DNA of 25,586 nucleotides from JBBSMX01 sp038232935. Its GTDB lineage: Bacteria > Bacteroidota > Rhodothermia > Rhodothermales > JANQRZ01. A program made the translations under genes and the position numbers. Position 1 is the first letter of the stretch, and the number at the start of each line of letters is the position of its first letter. The notes below the pieces were generated by a model, which did not search any database, was not told the DNA's origin, and worked only from the letters and a program-made list of their open reading frames with translations. Positions 24,525-25,586 of the stretch are shown one piece after another. The DNA is taken from the NCBI GenBank assembly GCA_038232935.1, contig JBBSMX010000051.1:1-25586 (forward strand), given 5' to 3'.

Positions 24525-25114
24525 GCACCCGGCGCGCCCTCGTCCTCGTAGAACGCCAGCATTCGCTTGATCTCCATGTGGACGCGGCGGCGGAAGTCCG
24601 GGGGGGCGATCACCTCGATGTGTTGCCCTCTGGAGAGCACGTAGCTCATGAACTCATCGGCGTTCTGGGGGCAGAAGCTGACGTCGAGCGTGCCGTCTTC
24701 GTTCGAGGTACCCTCGGGGATATCCCCCCCTCGGGCGAGGTATGCCCGTACAGCAGAAGCCGAAAACCGCACGCTGATGGGTGTCCCTTCCGCCTCGCTT
24801 TGAGCGGGAACGTTCTTGAAGTGCGCGTTGAGGAGGACCGGGGCGAGACTGGGGAAGGGGAGGAAAGGCAGCGCAGTGTGCTCTTCGGCCAGCACGTAGG
24901 AGTTCTGAGAAGGTTCGAACTGTACGTCGAGGTTGAGCGACTCGCGCAGGTACGTGAGATCACGGGTGATCGTCCGGCGCGAGACGCCGAGCGTCGTGGC
25001 AGCGAGGGGCGTCGTCAGCGGTTGGCCGGAGCGGAGCCACTCGATCAGGCGGTGGATCCGTTCGGCGGCAGTGAGGCCGGCGCGCGGCAGACGAGTGCGA
25101 TCAGGCAACGGCAT
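24521..25114 (-). CDS. Compact HTH regulator of the WYL/WCX type lacking most of the WYL domain
   Basis: This is a 197-residue protein from the ATG at 25114; an alternative ATG pair at 25192/25189 would add 26 residues without clear homology. Residues about 16-75 form an HTH_11/DeoR-like winged helix (TAAERIHRLIEWLRSG, LGVSRRTITRDLTYLRE). The C-terminal part, about 125-195, resembles the WCX segment of WYL regulators (ISVRFSASAVRAYLARG, SYVLSRGQHIEVIAPPDFR). The WYL beta-barrel core expected between them, with its W-Y-L motif, is nearly absent, and usual family members exceed 300 residues. The frame is intact, so it may be a naturally short form. Its target is unknown; it is not obviously linked to the glycan locus. 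Confidence 0.75.
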   Translation of the reverse strand: MPLPDRTRLPRAGLTAAERIHRLIEWLRSGQPLTTPLAATTLGVSRRTITRDLTYLRESLNLDVQFEPSQNSYVLAEEHTALPFLPFPSLAPVLLNAHFKNVPAQSEAEGTPISVRFSASAVRAYLARGGDIPEGTSNEDGTLDVSFCPQNADEFMSYVLSRGQHIEVIAPPDFRRRVHMEIKRMLAFYEDEGAPGA

Positions 25115-25192
25115 GGGGAAGGCGGATGGAGGGTGCCTCCATAGACACGCGAGGGATTTAGTCTGTAACTCCCGAAGGTTTGGCTCCATCAA

Positions 25193-25334
25193 TATAGTAG
25201 TGCGTGCAAATAGCTGCCGGAGCGGGCGGTGACCTGCTGCTGCGTCATTAGGGTCGAGCGACTACGGAGTCGTGCGAGGAGCCGGGTGCGACGGGAGTGT
25301 ACAGGGAGGAAGACGGGTGAAGGAGAGGGGATGA
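25193..25334. other. Intergenic leader upstream of the HTH/WCX gene, no gene seen
   Basis: I see no supported gene here. A short hairpin (CGACT-ACGG-AGTCG) lies near 25258-25273. The sequence close to 25192 is AT-richer (a CTACTATATTGATGG stretch on the minus strand) and may hold the promoter of the HTH/WCX gene, but no clean -35/-10 pair was found. Confidence 0.4.
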
Positions 25335-25482
25335 CATAGGAGTTACGCAGTTGGCCCCCTGCCCCCCTCGGGGGGCTGGCGCGCAGCGACTGGGGGGGTC
25401 TACAGGGCTCGGCCAACCCCCTCCGCCCCCTACGGGGCCACCTCCCCGGGGGGAGGAGTTCCTCAACTGCGTAAGTCCTATG
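25335..25482. mobile_element. MITE-like element bounded by 19-bp inverted repeats
   Basis: CATAGGAGTTACGCAGTTG at 25335-25353 and its inverse at 25464-25482 match at 18 of 19 positions and enclose about 110 bp of very GC-rich, self-complementary sequence (runs of C and G, CCTCCCCGGGGGGAGG near the right end). No coding capacity is evident. The same 19-bp end recurs at 25484-25502 as the end of a probable insertion sequence, so this looks like a non-autonomous derivative mobilised by that transposase. Confidence 0.65.
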
Positions 25483-25483
25483 A

Positions 25484-25586
25484 CATAGGACTTACGCAGT
25501 TGGCAGATGAGCGAGCATAGGGTTCTCCAAGAACGACCGCATCGCCCCGCGGACCACCCGGCACTTCGCCTCGAAGTGGCTCACGC
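25484..25586 (-). mobile_element. Terminal part of an insertion sequence, running off the window
   Basis: The 19-bp repeat CATAGGACTTACGCAGTTG at 25484-25502 is the exact inverse of 25464-25482, with one base between them. It is followed by the 3' end of a probable transposase frame that closes inside the repeat. Ends of the type TAGGACTTACGCA are, as I recall, found on several bacterial IS elements. Family cannot be assigned from this fragment. Confidence 0.6.
25492..25586 (-). CDS. Probable transposase, last 30 codons only
   Basis: A minus-strand frame enters from the right edge and ends at TAA (25494-25492), inside the terminal repeat of the IS. It ends with a segment containing FEAKCRVVRGAMRSFLENP and closing HLPTA, resembling transposase C-termini in which the stop lies in the inverted repeat. 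Only 30 residues are visible, so the call depends on the repeat context. Confidence 0.45.
   Translation of the reverse strand, partial: VSHFEAKCRVVRGAMRSFLENPMLAHLPTA

Noticed and set aside
25189..25466. Short minus-strand frames over the MITE-like unit
   Set aside because: Pro/Arg/Ser-rich translations of the GC-rich palindromic element; not likely to be genes.

Overview
The window looks like a high-GC member of the Rhodothermota/Bacteroidota (Rhodothermales-like, probably marine or halophilic). Three secreted proteins end in T9SS-type sorting domains, there is a PorV/PorQ-type outer-membrane protein, a TonB-dependent receptor carries the N-terminal carboxypeptidase-regulatory-like domain typical of the phylum, and lipoproteins are abundant. 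The lineage is inferred from domain content only. All convincing genes lie on the minus strand, so transcription runs from high to low coordinates; the long plus-strand reading frames are antisense shadows.

Region by region, in transcription order. 25193-25586: no chromosomal gene, but three copies of a 19-bp repeat that mark a small MITE-like element and the end of an insertion sequence with the last 30 codons of a probable transposase. 24407-25114: a compact HTH/WCX (WYL-type) regulator and tRNA-Gly(GCC) with its own promoter and terminator. 23021-24147: a LacI-family regulator behind a consensus TTGACA-17-TATACT promoter with a perfect 16-bp palindrome at the start point. 20923-22911: a T9SS-secreted protein with two CBM9-like domains, preceded by a perfect GGAAGCGCTTCC operator-like palindrome. 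1-20770: a tightly packed run of ten genes encoding a TonB-dependent receptor, a 1120-residue T9SS cargo protein, a PorV-like protein, a T9SS-secreted GH144-type glucanase, a GH3 beta-glucosidase, a sulfatase, its formylglycine-generating enzyme, a GH2 enzyme, a second GH144-type enzyme fused to an SGNH esterase, and an ABC-transporter sugar-binding lipoprotein cut by the window edge.

Working model (inference): this is a beta-1,2-glucan (or substituted or sulfated beta-glucan) utilisation locus. A surface CBM9 protein and the T9SS glucanase bind and cut the polymer outside the cell, and the TonB receptor imports oligosaccharides without any SusD partner. The periplasmic lipoprotein GH144-SGNH enzyme, GH3, GH2 and sulfatase (activated in the same compartment by the FGE lipoprotein) finish the degradation, and an ABC transporter takes up the products. 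GH144 plus GH3 plus a solute-binding protein matches known beta-1,2-glucan systems. The sulfatase/FGE pair, the SGNH fusion, the dedicated PorV paralogue and a sequence module shared between the glucanase and the 1120-residue cargo protein are the unusual parts.
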